Part shown: one piece after another, positions 9,595 to 18,439 of the stretch | Layout of the letters: every line of letters begins with the position of its first letter | How positions within the stretch are numbered: position 1 is the stretch's first letter | Source of the DNA: JAGNLA01 sp964472265 | GTDB taxonomy: Bacteria > Caldisericota > Caldisericia > JAAYUI01 | Assembly: GCA_964472265.1 (NCBI GenBank) | Contig: CAYYJO010000002.1 | Span: 1 to 64,000, forward strand | Direction of reading: 5' to 3' | DNA length: 64,000 nucleotides | Program-made: the position numbers and the translations under genes | The notes under the pieces: model-generated | Databases searched by the model: none | What the model was told of the DNA's origin: nothing | The model's input: the letters and a program-made list of their open reading frames with translations, nothing else

Positions 9595-10203
9595 TCACTC
9601 CTTGTCGATTGAAGTTCTGCCCCTGATTGCCTCAGAGAGCGTGACGGTGTCAGCGAATTCAATTTCTGTTCCAATTGGGATGCCTGAGGCTATCCTGGTT
9701 ATGACGCATCCTGAACCTTCAAGTTCACGTCTTATGTACATGGCCGTTATGTTGCCTTCGTGTGTGAGGTTTGTGGCAAGGATCACTTCCCGGATTCCAT
9801 CGCCTTTCACCCTTTTGATGAGCGCAGCAATGTTGAGTTTTTCTGGCCCAATTCCCTGTGCCAGTCTGATTGTTCCACCGAGAACGTGGTATACGCCCCT
9901 GAAAGTGCCAGCCTTTTCAATGGCAAGCAAGTCTCTTGCCTCTTCAACAACCATAATCAAGGCGTGATCGCGCTTGGCATCGATGCAGACCCCGCACTCA
10001 CCACCATCACTTAGGTTGTGGCAGACAGGGCATCGTTTGACTTTTTCGTGAAGAGTCGCTATTGCATTTGCTATTTCCTGAGCCTCGGACGGTTCCATGT
10101 TCAGGATGAAAAGTGAAAGCCTTTCAGCTGACTTTGGGCCGATTCCAGGCAGTTTGTAGAGGTTGTCGACAAGTTCCTGGAAAGCCCTGACAGGGTAGCT
10201 CAT
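9595..10203 (-). CDS. recR: Recombination mediator RecR
   Basis: RecR helps RecO load RecA at gapped DNA in RecF-pathway repair. The protein is 202 residues, the usual length. It has an N-terminal helix-hairpin-helix (LYKLPGIGPKSAERLSLFIL), a C4 zinc finger (CPVC and CGVC, about residues 58-73), and a Toprim domain (about 80-175; IMVVEEARDL, LGG). It starts with the family-typical MSYPVRAFQELVDNL and overlaps the YbaB gene by 4 bp. The dnaX-ybaB-recR order is a widely conserved bacterial cluster, which supports the calls of all three. Confidence 0.97.
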   Translation of the reverse strand: MSYPVRAFQELVDNLYKLPGIGPKSAERLSLFILNMEPSEAQEIANAIATLHEKVKRCPVCHNLSDGGECGVCIDAKRDHALIMVVEEARDLLAIEKAGTFRGVYHVLGGTIRLAQGIGPEKLNIAALIKRVKGDGIREVILATNLTHEGNITAMYIRRELEGSGCVITRIASGIPIGTEIEFADTVTLSEAIRGRTSIDKE

Positions 10204-10490
10204 TGGTTGAGCAGTTCCATCGTCTTTCTTGCTGCTTCGTTTCTTGAGTCTGCCTGTGCGCTTGATATTGCCTGCAGGATGAGTTTTGAGAGGTCGTCGG
10301 GTTTAAGTCTTATGGCCTCATCATTGAGCTTCATTCCGATGACTTCCAGCTTGCCATTGGCAACCACTGTCACTGTTGCGTCACCTTTTTTCATTTCCTT
10401 CTCGAACTTCATAGCCGAGAGTTCTTTCTCAAGTTTTTGCTGTTGGGCTCTGAGTTTGTTTGCGTCCTTGAGCATGTCCATGAATCCCAT
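10200..10490 (-). CDS. YbaB/EbfC family nucleoid-associated protein
   Basis: This 96-residue protein has the YbaB pattern: a coiled N-terminal helix (DMLKDANKLRAQQQKLEKEL), a central strand region (ATVTVVANGKLEVIGMKLND) and a C-terminal helix. The family forms DNA-binding dimers of uncertain role, often linked to recombination. It overlaps the dnaX stop by one base (TGATG), with GAGGTGA just upstream, and overlaps recR by 4 bp, so it sits in the conserved dnaX-ybaB-recR unit. Confidence 0.94.
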   Translation of the reverse strand: MGFMDMLKDANKLRAQQQKLEKELSAMKFEKEMKKGDATVTVVANGKLEVIGMKLNDEAIRLKPDDLSKLILQAISSAQADSRNEAARKTMELLNQ

Positions 10491-12079
10491 CAGTTCACCT
10501 CTGCCTTTCCGCCGAACAGGTTGAATGCCTGCTTCACCTGTTCATCTTCCAATATGTCTTTTGCTTCAATTTTTTGCAATTTGACGACAATCTGCATCTC
10601 CGAACCATAAACTTTTTGTGCAATTGTCTTTAGTTTGAGTATGTTTGCCGGTTCTGTGAGCCTTGCTTTTTCAAATTCTGCGTCCGAGGGGAATGTGAGC
10701 GATATTGTGCCGGATTCCTCAGTCAAGCCTATGAGTCTTGAAAGGAATGCAAAGAGAATTACGTCGGATTCTTTGGCTGCCGATTTGAATCTTTCCACAG
10801 GATTTCCGTCAGTTGATGGTGCAGCAACAACGGTCTCGGGCTGCTGGGTTTGTGGCTCCGTCGGCTTTTGTTCATCGATTGGCTGGGTTTTGGGGGGTTC
10901 TGGTTGTGGCGGAGGTGGAGCTGCTGGTTTGGGTTGAGATTCAGATTTTGATTTTGCTACATGTGCTTCGGAGACTGGCCTTGCAGGTTCGCCTGAAATC
11001 AAATCCAGCACTGCCATTTCAAGTGAAGCCAGAGCCGAGAAGGCATACTTCATCTGAGAGACAAGCTCCCTGAATTTGACCTCTATCCACCTTAATTTGT
11101 CAAAATTAAAAGATTTAGCTTCCTGCTCAATCAAAGCGACATCGATGGCGTAATCGGAGGCCAGATCAGACTTTGTCATGCCAATGGCGGCGAGCATGAG
11201 AATATGGAATCTGGAAAGCAGGTCTTTCGCCATTTGCTCAGGCTCCCTGCCATCACGGTAAGCGTTCCTGATCAATTCTATCGTTTGTTTGGACTGATTG
11301 CCGGCGATGCCCATTACAAGGCTATGGACAAGTCGTTCACCGGTCAGGCCAAGCATGGCTGCAACATTTTCATTGTAAATTGCACCTTCAGTAAACGAAG
11401 CAATCTGGTCGAGCATCGACTCGGCGTCCCTGAGTGAACCGTTGCTCTCGATTGCAATCATTCTCAGGGCTTCGTCTGTTATGTTTATGTTTTCGGCATC
11501 GGAAATCTTGCGAAGAAGCTGTACCTGACTGTCTGTTGGGATGCGCTTGAGGTCAAACCTCATACAACGACTCAGGATGGTAACGGGAATTTTGTGAGGT
11601 TCGGTGGTGGCGAGCAGAAAAATAACGTGTGGAGGCGGTTCTTCGAGGGTCTTCAGCAGTGCGTTGAAAGCTTCGTCAGTGAGCATGTGAACTTCATCGA
11701 TGATGTAGACTTTGTATCGGGACATTGCTGGCGCAAACTTCACTTTTTCGCGAAGCTCACGAATGTCGTCCACTCCCCTGTTTGAGGCTGCGTCAATCTC
11801 TATGACGTCCAGACTAGTGCCGTCCTTGATTGCCACACAGCTTGCACAAACCTGGCAAGGATTTGGCGTTATTCCTTCCTTGCAGTTGACCGATTTTGCA
11901 AGGATTCTGGCAAACGAGGTTTTTCCGGTTCCCCTCGGCCCGCAGAAAAGGTAGGCATGGGAAATCTTTTGTGCTTTGAGCGCGTTTTTGAGCGTTCTTA
12001 CAACAAAATCCTGCCCGATGATCTGGTCGAGATCCTGTGAGCGCCACTTTCTGTATAACGAAACGTAGTTTTCAGACAC
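10490..12079 (-). CDS. dnaX: DNA polymerase III subunit gamma/tau
   Basis: This is the clamp-loader ATPase of the replicase. From the GTG at 12079 it has 529 residues. It has a Walker A motif GPRGTGKTSFARILA, a four-Cys zinc module (C...CQVCASC), Walker B/DEAD-like IIDEVHML, and sensor region TTEPHKIPVTILSRC. A proline/glutamine-rich linker and a tau-like C-terminal domain follow. I chose GTG 12079 because the family N-terminus (YVSLYRKWRSQDLDQIIGQ) begins right after it and a promoter ends 8 nt upstream. An open frame extends to a GTG at 12145 but would place the promoter inside the gene. No obvious slippery A-tract for a short gamma form was seen. Confidence 0.95.
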   Translation of the reverse strand: MSENYVSLYRKWRSQDLDQIIGQDFVVRTLKNALKAQKISHAYLFCGPRGTGKTSFARILAKSVNCKEGITPNPCQVCASCVAIKDGTSLDVIEIDAASNRGVDDIRELREKVKFAPAMSRYKVYIIDEVHMLTDEAFNALLKTLEEPPPHVIFLLATTEPHKIPVTILSRCMRFDLKRIPTDSQVQLLRKISDAENINITDEALRMIAIESNGSLRDAESMLDQIASFTEGAIYNENVAAMLGLTGERLVHSLVMGIAGNQSKQTIELIRNAYRDGREPEQMAKDLLSRFHILMLAAIGMTKSDLASDYAIDVALIEQEAKSFNFDKLRWIEVKFRELVSQMKYAFSALASLEMAVLDLISGEPARPVSEAHVAKSKSESQPKPAAPPPPQPEPPKTQPIDEQKPTEPQTQQPETVVAAPSTDGNPVERFKSAAKESDVILFAFLSRLIGLTEESGTISLTFPSDAEFEKARLTEPANILKLKTIAQKVYGSEMQIVVKLQKIEAKDILEDEQVKQAFNLFGGKAEVN

Positions 12080-12087
12080 AGCATAAA

Positions 12088-12115
12088 AGTATAGATGGTA
12101 AGGGTTGGAAGTCAA
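12088..12115 (-). promoter_or_regulatory. Promoter of the dnaX operon, placing mRNA start at the start codon
   Basis: On the minus strand TTGACT (12115-12110) and TATACT (12093-12088) are 16 bp apart. Only 8 nt separate the -10 box from the GTG start of dnaX, and there is no Shine-Dalgarno sequence, so a leaderless transcript is predicted. Confidence 0.75.
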
Positions 12116-12175
12116 CAAATCATCACAGTAAGGACATTTCAACACATTGTTGACTTCGATGTGTGGTTTGGGGCG

Positions 12176-12204
12176 TTGACAATAAAATAACGGTCAGTTA
12201 TGAT
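12176..12204 (+). promoter_or_regulatory. Near-consensus sigma-70-type promoter for the lipoprotein gene
   Basis: TTGACA (12176-12181) and TATGAT (12199-12204) are 17 bp apart. The predicted mRNA starts near 12211, giving a leader of about 26 nt containing AAAGGGTGG before the ATG at 12237. Unlike many promoters in this window it is a leadered one. Confidence 0.8.
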
Positions 12205-12236
12205 TTTTATATCAAATCTTTAAAGGGTGGCAACAA

Positions 12237-13679
12237 ATGCATAAGCTTACTTTCATTCTGGCAATAATGGTTATGCTTTCAGGGTGCATCATCCCTCCTC
12301 GTTCAGGCAAATGGGAGTGCTTGTCAGGGACAAAGACTGAATATCTGGTTCCGTCAAACTCAAACATTCACTACAGCAAACAATGGACTTACGGCAATTG
12401 GAAGCCCGTCTCAATCGTCGGGGATCTCGAAGCCTCAAAGCAGCTCCAGAACTGCAAGATAAATGACAGACAAGTAAAAAGAACTGCCGGATCATGGATT
12501 TATGCAAGTGACCCAAAATTCTCCTGGAACAATCCGCCAATTTTTAAATCCGAAACTCCAAAACCAGCTCCAGGCTCAACCATCCCCCCGGAACCACCAG
12601 ATGCAATCTACCCATCCATTTACAGACATTTCTTCAATGCCGACGAGATTTCTTCCGGTACACTCTACGTAAGCGTTGTCGGTTCAGTGGATGTTTATAT
12701 GGATCCACCAGTTGGGACGGCACTGATCAATAATCCAAAGATAATGTCAAAATGCTATCTTGGCCGATCAAACTCACTCAATCAGATGGCGATTGCTTTA
12801 GAAAAAATCTACCCTGGAACGCACTGCCTATACTTTGTCCACAAGGCAAACAACAACATCACTTTCTTCGGTCTAAAATACAATCTCGAACTTGCCGAAA
12901 CCGTCTCCCAGACCAGCGACTGCCTTTGGCCAATCATGTCGGGTGGGTCACATTATACTGTCAGCAATGGCTCAACTGAGTTTCTGGAAACGGAAAATGA
13001 CTGGAACAACAAAAACGACAAGAGATACCCGAAAGGTATGACACCTGCAGGAACACCCTTTGGTGGTGAGTGGATTTACGGAGTGTGGTCGCCTGTTTCG
13101 ATCATTCCATGGACGGCTGCAGACAATTATTGGGGTGGTGCCGTTGGCGGGAAACCCTGGTTAAAACAGATGGATCAAGGAGCTTGCTGGATTACCCACA
13201 AACCTCATTTCATTCCAGGTGACCCAACCTGGGGTCGTGAAATCACATGGACGAACGTCCCAACAGGTTATACAAGCATATACAGACACACCTTCTCGGT
13301 GGACAAGGAGTCATCGGCAAATCTTTACATCTTCACAAACGACATAGTCGACGTCTATTTCGATCCGGTTGAACCCGAACCTGCACGGTGGATTTCAAAC
13401 ACGCTTATCGAGTGGCAGGGACCAAGCCCTCTCCCAATGAATCACCCATGGCAAGATCAGCCCTCATACTACTATGTCGGGAGAGCCGACAAACAAACGC
13501 GAGGCATGAAGATAGATCTATCAAACCTCATAACGCCTGGCACTCATACGCTTTATTTCGTGCACAGGAACTCATCCGAACTCAAACCGCTGCCATCAAA
13601 AGATTATTATGGTCTACTGTTCACACTTTACATGGAATCAGATTCTGACTATCCAGGCACCGTAAAACCAAGAAAATAA
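12237..13679 (+). CDS. Internally duplicated putative lipoprotein
   Basis: The 480-residue product begins with a lipoprotein signal peptide (lipobox LSGC, Cys17). I do not recognise the family. The mature part consists of two similar halves (about residues 38-225 and 265-475). Each half contains WxYGxWxPVSI, an SIYRHxF segment, a strand block ending VDVYxDP, a YxGR(S/A) motif, and a closing PGTHxLYFVHxxN then FGL/YGL. The repeat looks like a beta-sandwich unit that may bind a carbohydrate or another surface ligand, but that is inference. It stands alone with its own promoter and ends 84 bp before metG. Confidence 0.75.
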   Translation: MHKLTFILAIMVMLSGCIIPPRSGKWECLSGTKTEYLVPSNSNIHYSKQWTYGNWKPVSIVGDLEASKQLQNCKINDRQVKRTAGSWIYASDPKFSWNNPPIFKSETPKPAPGSTIPPEPPDAIYPSIYRHFFNADEISSGTLYVSVVGSVDVYMDPPVGTALINNPKIMSKCYLGRSNSLNQMAIALEKIYPGTHCLYFVHKANNNITFFGLKYNLELAETVSQTSDCLWPIMSGGSHYTVSNGSTEFLETENDWNNKNDKRYPKGMTPAGTPFGGEWIYGVWSPVSIIPWTAADNYWGGAVGGKPWLKQMDQGACWITHKPHFIPGDPTWGREITWTNVPTGYTSIYRHTFSVDKESSANLYIFTNDIVDVYFDPVEPEPARWISNTLIEWQGPSPLPMNHPWQDQPSYYYVGRADKQTRGMKIDLSNLITPGTHTLYFVHRNSSELKPLPSKDYYGLLFTLYMESDSDYPGTVKPRK

Positions 13680-13699
13680 AAACAACCGGACTTTATAAC

Positions 13700-13728
13700 T
13701 TGCATTCAAGCCTGGAATGTGGCAAAAT
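13700..13728 (+). promoter_or_regulatory. Candidate metG promoter
   Basis: TTGCAT (13700-13705) and CAAAAT (13723-13728) are 17 bp apart. The predicted leader of about 30 nt contains a good ribosome-binding site (CGGAGG) before the metG ATG. The -10 box is one mismatch from consensus. Confidence 0.5.
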
Positions 13729-13763
13729 TCTCCTAATGTTTACATTTCCGGAGGTTTGAGAGC

Positions 13764-15683
13764 ATGAACAAGTATTACGTAACGACGCCAATATACTACA
13801 TCAACGATGACCCGCACATCGGCCACGTCTACACCACCATGGCTGCAGACATCATCGCACGATACAGAAAGAGCTTGGGCGCAGAAGTCATGTTTCTCAC
13901 CGGAACAGATGAAAACGCTGTAAAAATTGACCGTGTTGCCAAACAGAAAGGCATGTCCACTCAAGATTTCGTTGATCAGCTTGCAACCAAGTGGAAAGCA
14001 TACTTCAAGGATTTTGGCCTCGAATTCAACGATTTCATCAGGACAACCGAAGACAGGCACAAGAAAACCGTCGTAGCCATGATCAAGCAACTGTACGATC
14101 AGGGCGATATCTACAAGGGGAAATACGAAGGATGGTACTGCGTTCCTTGCGAAACCTACTTCCTCGAACAGGATTTGAAGGACGGCAACTGCCCGGACTG
14201 TGGCAGACCCGTTGAAAGAATCTCTGAAGAAAACTACTTCTTCGCCCTCTCAAAGTACAAAGAAAAACTCCTCAAATACTACGATGAACACCCGGACTTT
14301 GTGCTCCCGAAATCACGTTACAACGAGATTTACTCAATCCTCAAGGGCGACCTGAGGGACAAGTCATTCACAAGAACCGGGATGGAGTGGGGCATCAAGG
14401 TTCCATTCGATCCTGACCACGTTGTGTACGTCTGGGCCGATGCACTTTGCAATTATCTGACAGCCGTGGGTTACATGGACGACAAGGAAAAGTTCAACAA
14501 ATTTTGGCCAGCAGACGTTCATCTCATAGGAAAAGACATCATCATTTTTCACTGCATCATCTGGCCGGCGATGCTCATGGCTCTTGGTCTCCCACTCCCA
14601 AAGCACATCTTCGCTCACGGCTGGTGGACATCCGAAGGCAAGAAGATGAGCAAATCAATCGGAAATTTTGTGGTTCCTCACCTTGAAGTCGAGAGAATCA
14701 TCCAGTCAACCGGCACATCGAAAGCTCTTGCGCAGGACGCATTCAGGTATTTCCTGTTCAGGGAGCTGCCGTTTGGAGAAGATGGCGACTACTCGAAAAC
14801 CAACTTTGAAACCCGCTTCAACGCTGACCTTGCAAACGATCTTGGCAACCTGCTCAACCGATCTTTGAAGATGCTTCAGAAAAACTTCGGTGGAAAGGTG
14901 CCTGAAGGCAAAACGCTGCCTGACCTTGAAGCCAAATTCAATGAGACGTTGTCACTGTTCCGTGAGAAATTTGAAAATTTCCAGTTCTCGCAGGCTCTTG
15001 AAGTACTCTGGGGCTACGTCAATGCGCTCAACACAAGCATCGAAGTCAATAAACCATGGGAACTTGTAAAACAGGGCAAAACTGAGGAACTGGCTAATCT
15101 TCACTACTCGCTCATCGACGGAATCGCCCTCATCTCGGGACTCCTCTACCCGTTCATGCCAAACACCGCTTGTGAGTTGGCAAAGGCAACCGGCCTTGCC
15201 AACCCGCCATCCATTGACGGACTAAAAAACGGACTTCTGAGACCAGGCACCAAGACTCATGAAACTCCGGTCATGTTCCCAAGAATTGAGAAGAAAGTTC
15301 AAAAAGAGGAGATCAAACCGGCACCGGTTCAGTCAGTTCAGCAACCACATCCCGCAGATGAGTTGATCCCAATTGAGGAGTTCCAAAAATTCAAATTCAG
15401 GATTGGCAAGGTTTTGACGGCAGAAAAAGTGAAAGACGCCGACAAGCTTTTGAAGCTCACAGTCGACATCGGTACCGAAACCAGAACCGTTGTGGCCGGC
15501 ATCGCCATGTGGTATCAGCCTGAAGACCTGATCGGCAAACTGATTGTGGTTGTGGCAAACCTCAAACCAGCCAAACTTCGCGGCATCATGTCCGAGGGAA
15601 TGCTCATGGCTGCAACCGGTTCCGAGTATGTAGCAATACTTTCACCAGAAAAGCCGGTTGAGCCAGGATCAATTGTCAAATAA
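13764..15683 (+). CDS. metG: Methionyl-tRNA synthetase with C-terminal tRNA-binding domain
   Basis: This protein charges initiator and elongator tRNA-Met. The 639 residues comprise a class I Rossmann catalytic core with the HIGH signature as PHIGHVY (about residue 20), a zinc knuckle with two CxxC pairs (CVPC, CPDC), and KMSKS as GKKMSKSIGN. An anticodon-binding helical domain follows, then a C-terminal Trbp111/EMAP-type OB domain (about residues 530-639; FKFRIGKVL, KLRGIMSEGM) that aids dimerisation and tRNA binding. CGGAGG lies upstream. Its stop codon overlaps the tatD start by one base. Confidence 0.97.
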   Translation: MNKYYVTTPIYYINDDPHIGHVYTTMAADIIARYRKSLGAEVMFLTGTDENAVKIDRVAKQKGMSTQDFVDQLATKWKAYFKDFGLEFNDFIRTTEDRHKKTVVAMIKQLYDQGDIYKGKYEGWYCVPCETYFLEQDLKDGNCPDCGRPVERISEENYFFALSKYKEKLLKYYDEHPDFVLPKSRYNEIYSILKGDLRDKSFTRTGMEWGIKVPFDPDHVVYVWADALCNYLTAVGYMDDKEKFNKFWPADVHLIGKDIIIFHCIIWPAMLMALGLPLPKHIFAHGWWTSEGKKMSKSIGNFVVPHLEVERIIQSTGTSKALAQDAFRYFLFRELPFGEDGDYSKTNFETRFNADLANDLGNLLNRSLKMLQKNFGGKVPEGKTLPDLEAKFNETLSLFREKFENFQFSQALEVLWGYVNALNTSIEVNKPWELVKQGKTEELANLHYSLIDGIALISGLLYPFMPNTACELAKATGLANPPSIDGLKNGLLRPGTKTHETPVMFPRIEKKVQKEEIKPAPVQSVQQPHPADELIPIEEFQKFKFRIGKVLTAEKVKDADKLLKLTVDIGTETRTVVAGIAMWYQPEDLIGKLIVVVANLKPAKLRGIMSEGMLMAATGSEYVAILSPEKPVEPGSIVK

Positions 15684-16447
15684 TGCAAATGTTTGACACA
15701 CATGCGCATCTCGATCTTGTTGACTACAAAGATGAGAGACCGCTTGTAATAAAACGTTCGTTTGAGCAAGGCATCTGCGGAATTGTCAATGTCGGGTTTG
15801 ATCTTGCTTCGTCTATCAGGTCAATCGAGCTGGCAAGAAACAATGAATTTATCTGGGCTACAGTTGGCATCCACCCTCATGAGGCAAAAACCTGGAACAA
15901 CGACATGGCCGACAAAATAAGGTCTCTTGCCAAAGAAAACAAAGTAGTGGCAATAGGTGAGATCGGGCTTGACTACTACAGGAACCTGTCCGAACCAAGC
16001 CAGCAGATGAAAGCATTTGAAGATCAGCTGGAGTTGGCCAAGGAACTGGACATGCCAATTGTCATTCACAATCGTGATGCTTCCGGCGATGTAGTTCGGA
16101 CGCTTCAGAAACACAAACCAAAAAACGTTCTCCTGCATTGCTTTTCAGCCGATACAATGGTTGCAAGGTGGATTTTTGACCAGGGGTACATGGTTTCTTT
16201 CGGCGGTAGCATAACTTATCCAAGAAACGAATGGGTTTGGGAAGTGGTTCGCATGGCACCTGAAGACAGTTACGTTCTCGAAACCGACTGCCCCTATCTT
16301 TCTCCGGTTCCGCTAAGAGGCAAAAGAAATGAACCGGCATACATCAGACATACGCTTGTAAAAGTTTCTAATCTAAGAGATAAGCTTCCAGAAGAAATAG
16401 CAGTTACAACAACTGCAAACGCGAAGAGATTTTTCAGGATTGCCTGA
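15683..16447 (+). CDS. tatD: TatD family metal-dependent hydrolase
   Basis: The 254-residue TIM-barrel amidohydrolase carries the full TatD metal-site set: DTHAHLD, the bridging Glu in GEIGLDYYR, HNRD, HCFS and LETDCPYLSP. Family members are DNA exonucleases or D-aminoacyl-tRNA deacylases; its place behind metG is a common arrangement that does not settle the substrate. The ATG overlaps the metG stop (TAATG). A second ATG two codons later is also possible because neither has a clear ribosome-binding site. The stop abuts the stop of the convergent gene with no spacing. Confidence 0.94.
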   Translation: MQMFDTHAHLDLVDYKDERPLVIKRSFEQGICGIVNVGFDLASSIRSIELARNNEFIWATVGIHPHEAKTWNNDMADKIRSLAKENKVVAIGEIGLDYYRNLSEPSQQMKAFEDQLELAKELDMPIVIHNRDASGDVVRTLQKHKPKNVLLHCFSADTMVARWIFDQGYMVSFGGSITYPRNEWVWEVVRMAPEDSYVLETDCPYLSPVPLRGKRNEPAYIRHTLVKVSNLRDKLPEEIAVTTTANAKRFFRIA

Positions 16448-18439
16448 TCAATCGCCAGGAATCGTTATTTCAATATTTGGTGTGTTTGGTTTGTATTCGA
16501 TCAATGCACCGAAAACCCAGGCCATGAAATCGATTGGCACACATGTCCTGCTTTCCTTGATTGTTGCAGGATAGAACATGCTCTGGATGGATGGTTTTCC
16601 ATCGCCCAGCTGAATGACGCAGGCTGATTTGCCAATGCTAAAGGTGACTTTGACCTTGCGTTTTTCGTATTCAAGCGTGGTCTTTTTGGTCGCCGAGTCC
16701 CAGGAAACCGAGCAACCGAATGCATCCTCAACAAATCTTACCGGAACCATCGTTACAATTGCCGGAGGAGGCGATTTCCACGGCGCAACCGCAAGTGTGA
16801 TCGGGGCTCCGCTTAGGAATGCTGTTTTGGAACCAACGGTCATAGTTACATAAGTGCTGGGATTTCTTATAATGTTCACACTCACATTGACGTTTGCATT
16901 GCCACCATTTGTATTGATCCTGAGAATGGCATTGTAAGTGTTCGCCTGCTGATTTTTTGCATCGAATGTTACAGTAATTTCCTTGAATTCACCACTGTTG
17001 AGCGTGAATTTACCGGGATCAACCGTTATCCAAGATCTTGATGAAAGAATTTCAACATCAAGCTTTCCGCCACCCTTGTTTTGAATGTCGAATGTCTTTG
17101 TTGTGGTTTTATTAACCGGGAGAGATGTGACGACAATTTCACTAATCTCAAGTCCAAGTTCGGGGGCTGAATCGCCGTTTGCCAGCGAATAAATGAAGCC
17201 GTCATCGGCACCGATGTATACGTTGTTTAGCGCAATGGCAGGTGACGATCTGATTGGATTATCAATGATTTTTGCAGAAAGGGTGGCGCCTGTTGAAAGT
17301 CTTACCACCATCATCTTGCCTTCAGTTGTTGTGAAATAGACGTAATCGCCACCGATTGACGGGGTTGAAACAATGTTCTTTTTTACGTTTGTCGACCAGA
17401 CAAAATCGCCTTTTGCCTCGGTGATGCAGTAAAGTGTTTTTTCTGCGGCGAAGACGATGTTTCCTCTGGCGATTGCTGGCGAAGATTCAATTTTTTTATC
17501 GCCAACATCATATTTCCAAATTGTTGAGCCATCCCTGTCGCTTAGGGCATAGACTGAACCGCTCTCGGTTGTCACAACAACTTTTCCAGCTGAATAAGCG
17601 GGGGAGGAATTGATGGCGCCGTTTAGTTTAACTTGCCATTTGACCGTCGGTTTTTCGCTCTGCTGAACAATGCCCTTGTTTTTGTCATACGGCGGCTTCA
17701 TTTCGATGCAATAGAAGTTTTTTGAGGAGCTCCCGAAGTACAGGCAGTTGCCGTAGAAAGCAGGACTGCTCCTTATAACTCCATCAGTTCCGAGATCGGG
17801 AAGTCTCCATCTGATTGCCGGATCTCTATTTTTCAAATCGAAGCCATAAAGATAGCCATTGCTTGCGCCAACAACTACGATCTGGAAGGTTTCTGAAATT
17901 ACTGGCGAAGTGGTTACCGATGCCGATTGGATCGCAAGGTTGTACCTATGGACAAGCCTGCCAGAATCAGCGTTAAGCACCAAGAGGTTTTGACCCCAGG
18001 GCATATAGATTTTGCCATCAACCGTTGGCGAGATGGTCAGCTTTGCCTTGGGAAAATCAATTGCTCCGTTTGGCCAGGGCTTCTCTCCATTCTCGGTGTA
18101 GTCTGCCAGCCAATTCGACTGGTTTTCAGGGAATTTCCACTGAATCGTGCCGTCTGATGCGTCCAGAGAGTAAAGAACGCCTTTACCTTCGCCTTCAGTG
18201 GCCACAAAGCAATCAGTGCCGTAGATGACAGGTGAAGCCGATATTTCTGATTTGAGGTTCTGCTTCCAGTTGACCTTCATGACAGGGGGCTCAACAAATT
18301 GGTTTGTGGCCGAGGTTCTCATGTAATTGCCCTTAAATGTAAACCAATCGTTGCCAGCGCCCTTTGCAGGCACAGCAAGACTAGTCAACAATGCAATCGC
18401 TAGGGCAATCTCAATCCTCAAGCGGTTGGACCCAGCCAT
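16448..18439 (-). CDS. Exported PQQ-type beta-propeller protein with Ig-like and stalk domains
   Basis: The 663-residue protein has a Sec signal peptide (hydrophobic core about residues 10-24, ending AKGAG). A PQQ/YVTN-like propeller follows (about 30-430), built of repeats such as GSVYALSDRDGSTIWKYDVG. Then come an Ig/BACON-like domain (about 440-545) and a copper-amine-oxidase-N-like stalk domain (about 555-660; VTMVPVRFVEDAFGCSVSW). No catalytic PQQ dehydrogenase signature is evident, so a binding or scaffolding role is more likely. A GGAGG sits 12 nt before the ATG, supporting this start although it overlaps the radical SAM gene by 29 bp. It shares its architecture style with the proteins at 2-3850 and 19406-21943. 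Confidence 0.85.
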   Translation of the reverse strand: MAGSNRLRIEIALAIALLTSLAVPAKGAGNDWFTFKGNYMRTSATNQFVEPPVMKVNWKQNLKSEISASPVIYGTDCFVATEGEGKGVLYSLDASDGTIQWKFPENQSNWLADYTENGEKPWPNGAIDFPKAKLTISPTVDGKIYMPWGQNLLVLNADSGRLVHRYNLAIQSASVTTSPVISETFQIVVVGASNGYLYGFDLKNRDPAIRWRLPDLGTDGVIRSSPAFYGNCLYFGSSSKNFYCIEMKPPYDKNKGIVQQSEKPTVKWQVKLNGAINSSPAYSAGKVVVTTESGSVYALSDRDGSTIWKYDVGDKKIESSPAIARGNIVFAAEKTLYCITEAKGDFVWSTNVKKNIVSTPSIGGDYVYFTTTEGKMMVVRLSTGATLSAKIIDNPIRSSPAIALNNVYIGADDGFIYSLANGDSAPELGLEISEIVVTSLPVNKTTTKTFDIQNKGGGKLDVEILSSRSWITVDPGKFTLNSGEFKEITVTFDAKNQQANTYNAILRINTNGGNANVNVSVNIIRNPSTYVTMTVGSKTAFLSGAPITLAVAPWKSPPPAIVTMVPVRFVEDAFGCSVSWDSATKKTTLEYEKRKVKVTFSIGKSACVIQLGDGKPSIQSMFYPATIKESRTCVPIDFMAWVFGALIEYKPNTPNIEITIPGD

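Noticed and set aside
12080..12145. N-terminal extension of DnaX with a CPYC motif resembling an NrdR zinc finger
   Set aside because: It has only one CxxC, no family support, and contains the dnaX promoter; the family N-terminus starts at GTG 12079.
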